Assembly (NCBI GenBank): GCA_963678705.1
Contig: OY783219.1
Location: 9,672,001-9,736,000, forward strand
Length of the DNA stretch: 64,000 nt
Source: Panorpa germanica
Taxonomy: Eukaryota > Arthropoda > Insecta > Mecoptera > Panorpidae
Direction: 5' to 3'
Shown: one piece after another, positions 61,593 to 64,000 of the stretch
How the letters are laid out: each line of letters begins with the position of its first letter
Numbering within the stretch: position 1 is the stretch's first letter
Position numbers and translations under genes: made by a program
Notes under the pieces: model-generated
What the model saw: the letters and a program-made list of their open reading frames with translations, nothing else
Database searches by the model: none
Told to the model about the DNA's origin: nothing

Positions 61593-62548
61593 TATGCAGG
61601 AGGATTAATAAAATTATTCATAGTCGGACGATGCATTACCGACTCGACTCTGCAGTTCAGTTTAACTTCACATCCATATAAACTAACTTTTTCTGCTGAA
61701 ACTACTAACATAGCCTACTCAAATGATATTATTTCAGCAAAAAATAATAAGCTATAAAGGTACGGTTTGGTCTATATGCAAATAATACGGCTTCTTTGTA
61801 CTTGTATTTTGGAATGACTTCTTCTTTAACTTTTTAATCATCTCTGTTCATAATATATTAAAAAATTCTACGAAATAAAAAACAGAAAAATAAATAATAA
61901 AAAAACTTTTTAACTGCAAGTCTGCCTGCACTACATATTCAAAGAGAAGAGACAAAAATAAACACAAAACTAAAAGTAAATAGCAAATATAAATAGAACG
62001 GACAGAAGGACGGACTGTAAGAAATATTCTTTATAGTAAATACGAGGCAAGGATGCTTTGCGAAACTTTTCATAAATAAATATTATTTTAAAAAAGTTTT
62101 TTTTTTAATTTAAAAAAAAATATATATATTTCTGAAGAATTCTATTTGACTTTGTAGAAAATGATAGTAGTAGATGAATTTTTGTCATACGTACGTTAGG
62201 AGAACATCTAGGTAAATAGTAATAAGTAAATAACATAAACAAGATTCTATTAAATTTAATTAATGTAACGACGTTAGTATGGAAAGCTTTTTTTTTTAAT
62301 ATTTATTTATTTATAGTGCATCAACTATTGAGTTATTAGCACTTAAACGAATATATATTACATTTTATCAACATTTTATAGGACATAATCCATACAATTT
62401 ATAATTTTCTATTTTATCAGCTTATTTCATTTATTCTATTTAAATTCTTCAATCTATGATTCTTTCCATTATCCATCTTTTTCTATTTCAACTGCATAAC
62501 AATCTGATACATCGCTTCCACTATGATGAGTATGGAAAGCCTGATACA
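61593..62548. other. Gene-free stretch
   Basis: No recognised gene. An open frame ending at 61757 starts inside repeat H and has no known motif. Confidence 0.4.
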
Positions 62549-62891
62549 TCTTCTTTATAAATAAAAATGAAATGCTCTTGAAAACGGCTGAACCGATTTG
62601 GATAATTTGTTTTTAAATGTTCGTAATAGTCTGAATAAGGTGTTTAGGATAAGAAAAATTGGAAAATTTGACAGGAAAATTGAAATATTCTGGAAAATCA
62701 AAGAGTTCATTTTTCTATTATTGCTTATTAAGATTATTGCTACTATATACGCAAGTGTCGTCCGACAGCTGATGGTCAAATTGTGAATCAAGCTAATAGC
62801 GACGAAAAATTGATTCAGTTGTTTATTTTCAATTGAATTGTGAACAAATTTATAGAAAATTGAACAGGACAATATCTGTCGGGTTAGCTAG
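62549..62891 (+). mobile_element. Non-autonomous Helitron
   Basis: The left end starts TCTTCTTTATAAATAAAAAT, followed by ACGGCTGAACCGATTTGG, text typical of insect Helitron 5' regions. The right end has a short hairpin (GACA-ATATC-TGTC) and then GGGTTAGCTAG, the CTRR terminus. The host bases are A before and T after, as expected for Helitron insertion between A and T. There is no Rep/helicase; 343 bp in total. Confidence 0.75.
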
Positions 62892-63892
62892 TATTATACA
62901 AAACGATTTTATTATCTTTTCTTTAACGTTTTACGAATTTATTCAAGAATAGCTCACTTCCTTCAAACCAAAAAAAAAACCTTTGTATCTCTTTACCATT
63001 ACTTACAAACTATGATTTTTTTATAAATGAGTATTTTATTAAGTTGAATAAATAGCTTTTATAAATTTATTCAAACAGTCTATAGAAAAGAAGCTTTCGT
63101 GCGTGCTAAAGAAAGCTTCAAAGCTCTAAGCGATGTTTATAAGATTTATATACAACTTAACATAAGCTTGACTTAAGCTTTTAACATTTTACATTAAAGC
63201 TTTATGATATTTATACGGAACTTAGTATAAAAGATTCAGTTCGATATTTATAAAGCTCTTTCAAGAATAACTACCTGTTACTTTTAATATAGAACTTTTA
63301 ATTATATGCTTATACACTTATATATTTAAATATATCGCCGTTTGCCTTTATCGTTTCATACTTCATTTAAATTTAACAAATTAGTTCGTAATTCCATTTT
63401 TAAATTAATATTATTATAATTAATGAATTAAATATTAAAGACGTTCTCAAAAAATAATTTTTCTTACGATCTCCTTGAAAATTTACATATAAGTATTTAA
63501 TAATGTGTCTTATACGTAAAAAAAAGTTTCAACTACTCCTTGAGCTTATAAATTTACATCGACACCGACCTATATTGAAAGGACGAATAATATGTGATAT
63601 AACAATGGTAATTTTCTTACGATTGATTTGAAAAACTAAAAATCATTAATTGATAAATATTATTCTGTAAAGAAAATTACAGTAAGAGGTATTCGTTTTT
63701 TTTTAAAAAAATTGTTGAGTAGTGAGCTACTTTTGATCGTTGTCGACTTTAGATCGCGAGTGAAATTAAAAACACTTAAAACGTTGTAAGATCCGAAAAA
63801 TTACGTATTAATATTTTTTATTTCTGCGCATCGGCTTTTTTCTTATTGTACACATGTAATAAATATGTTAGTTTTATGTATAATTTTTTTTT
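62892..63892. other. Gene-free stretch rich in AAGCTT
   Basis: Between 63088 and 63205 AAGCTT occurs five times, including a 9 bp hairpin GAAGCTTTC/GAAAGCTTC (63090-63119). No gene. Confidence 0.4.
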
Positions 63893-63985
63893 TTTAAAAA
63901 AGAACATTATTGAAGGCGGTAAAAGGCTGCTGGCCTAGGAAGCCCGAGAAACTATCAACAAACAAAAAATAAACATGTTAATTTA
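63893..63985. repeat. Short dispersed repeat, copy 2
   Basis: Pairs with 45479-45535 through CCTAGGAAGCC and an A-rich right side. It may continue past the window edge. Confidence 0.5.
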
Positions 63986-64000
63986 CACATAGGTGGATCT

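Overview
The window reads as arthropod, most likely insect, nuclear DNA. It is very AT-rich (about 30% GC by eye), has no long intact host ORF, and is densely packed with decayed transposable elements of types common in insects: LINE 3' ends with C-terminal zinc knuckles, hAT, PIF/Harbinger, mariner, TTAA-target elements and a Helitron. The LINE tails resemble ones I associate with Hymenoptera and the Jockey piece resembles ones from Hemiptera, so I do not name an order. I see no bacterial features, rRNA or tRNA genes, or CRISPR arrays.

Layout. 0-9.6 kb: a repeat shared with 56 kb, an RNase-H-type LINE remnant beside a hAT MITE, a LINE 3' end, a TIR element with subterminal repeats, and a TIR element split by a mariner MITE. 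9.6-19 kb: mostly unique AT-rich DNA with two copies of a 200-260 bp MITE, a LINE 3' end and a minus-strand microexon or recursive-splice candidate (12.8 kb). 19.7-24 kb: nested hAT-type elements, a 642 bp hAT element with a perfect 8 bp target duplication carrying a Jockey reverse transcriptase piece, and a direct duplication. 25-34 kb: decayed LINE pieces, a GC-rich minus-strand exon candidate (26.2 kb), a PIF/Harbinger MITE with TTA duplication, a second microexon or recursive-splice candidate (31.8 kb), a long TA repeat and a LINE C-terminus.

38.1-41.9 kb is the best-defined element: a 3.7 kb DNA transposon with 14 bp inverted ends and TTAA on both sides. It holds a frameshifted transposase remnant, then an open YqaJ/lambda-exonuclease-type nuclease domain, with a LINE inserted between them. 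42-54 kb holds further LINE tails, an inverted pair of one TIR element (second copy at 55 kb), a palindromic MITE and a hAT MITE. 55-64 kb holds a repeat with a MADF-like reading frame, a mariner transposase C-terminus, a TTAA element, five perfect copies of a 38 bp unit, and a short Helitron with correct ends and host dinucleotide.

Taken together, the window is a TE graveyard that may lie inside a giant intron of a minus-strand host gene. The only support for that gene is three short exon-like segments with good splice signals (31.8, 26.2 and 12.8 kb). All family assignments come from reading the sequence and from memory of the families; no search was run.
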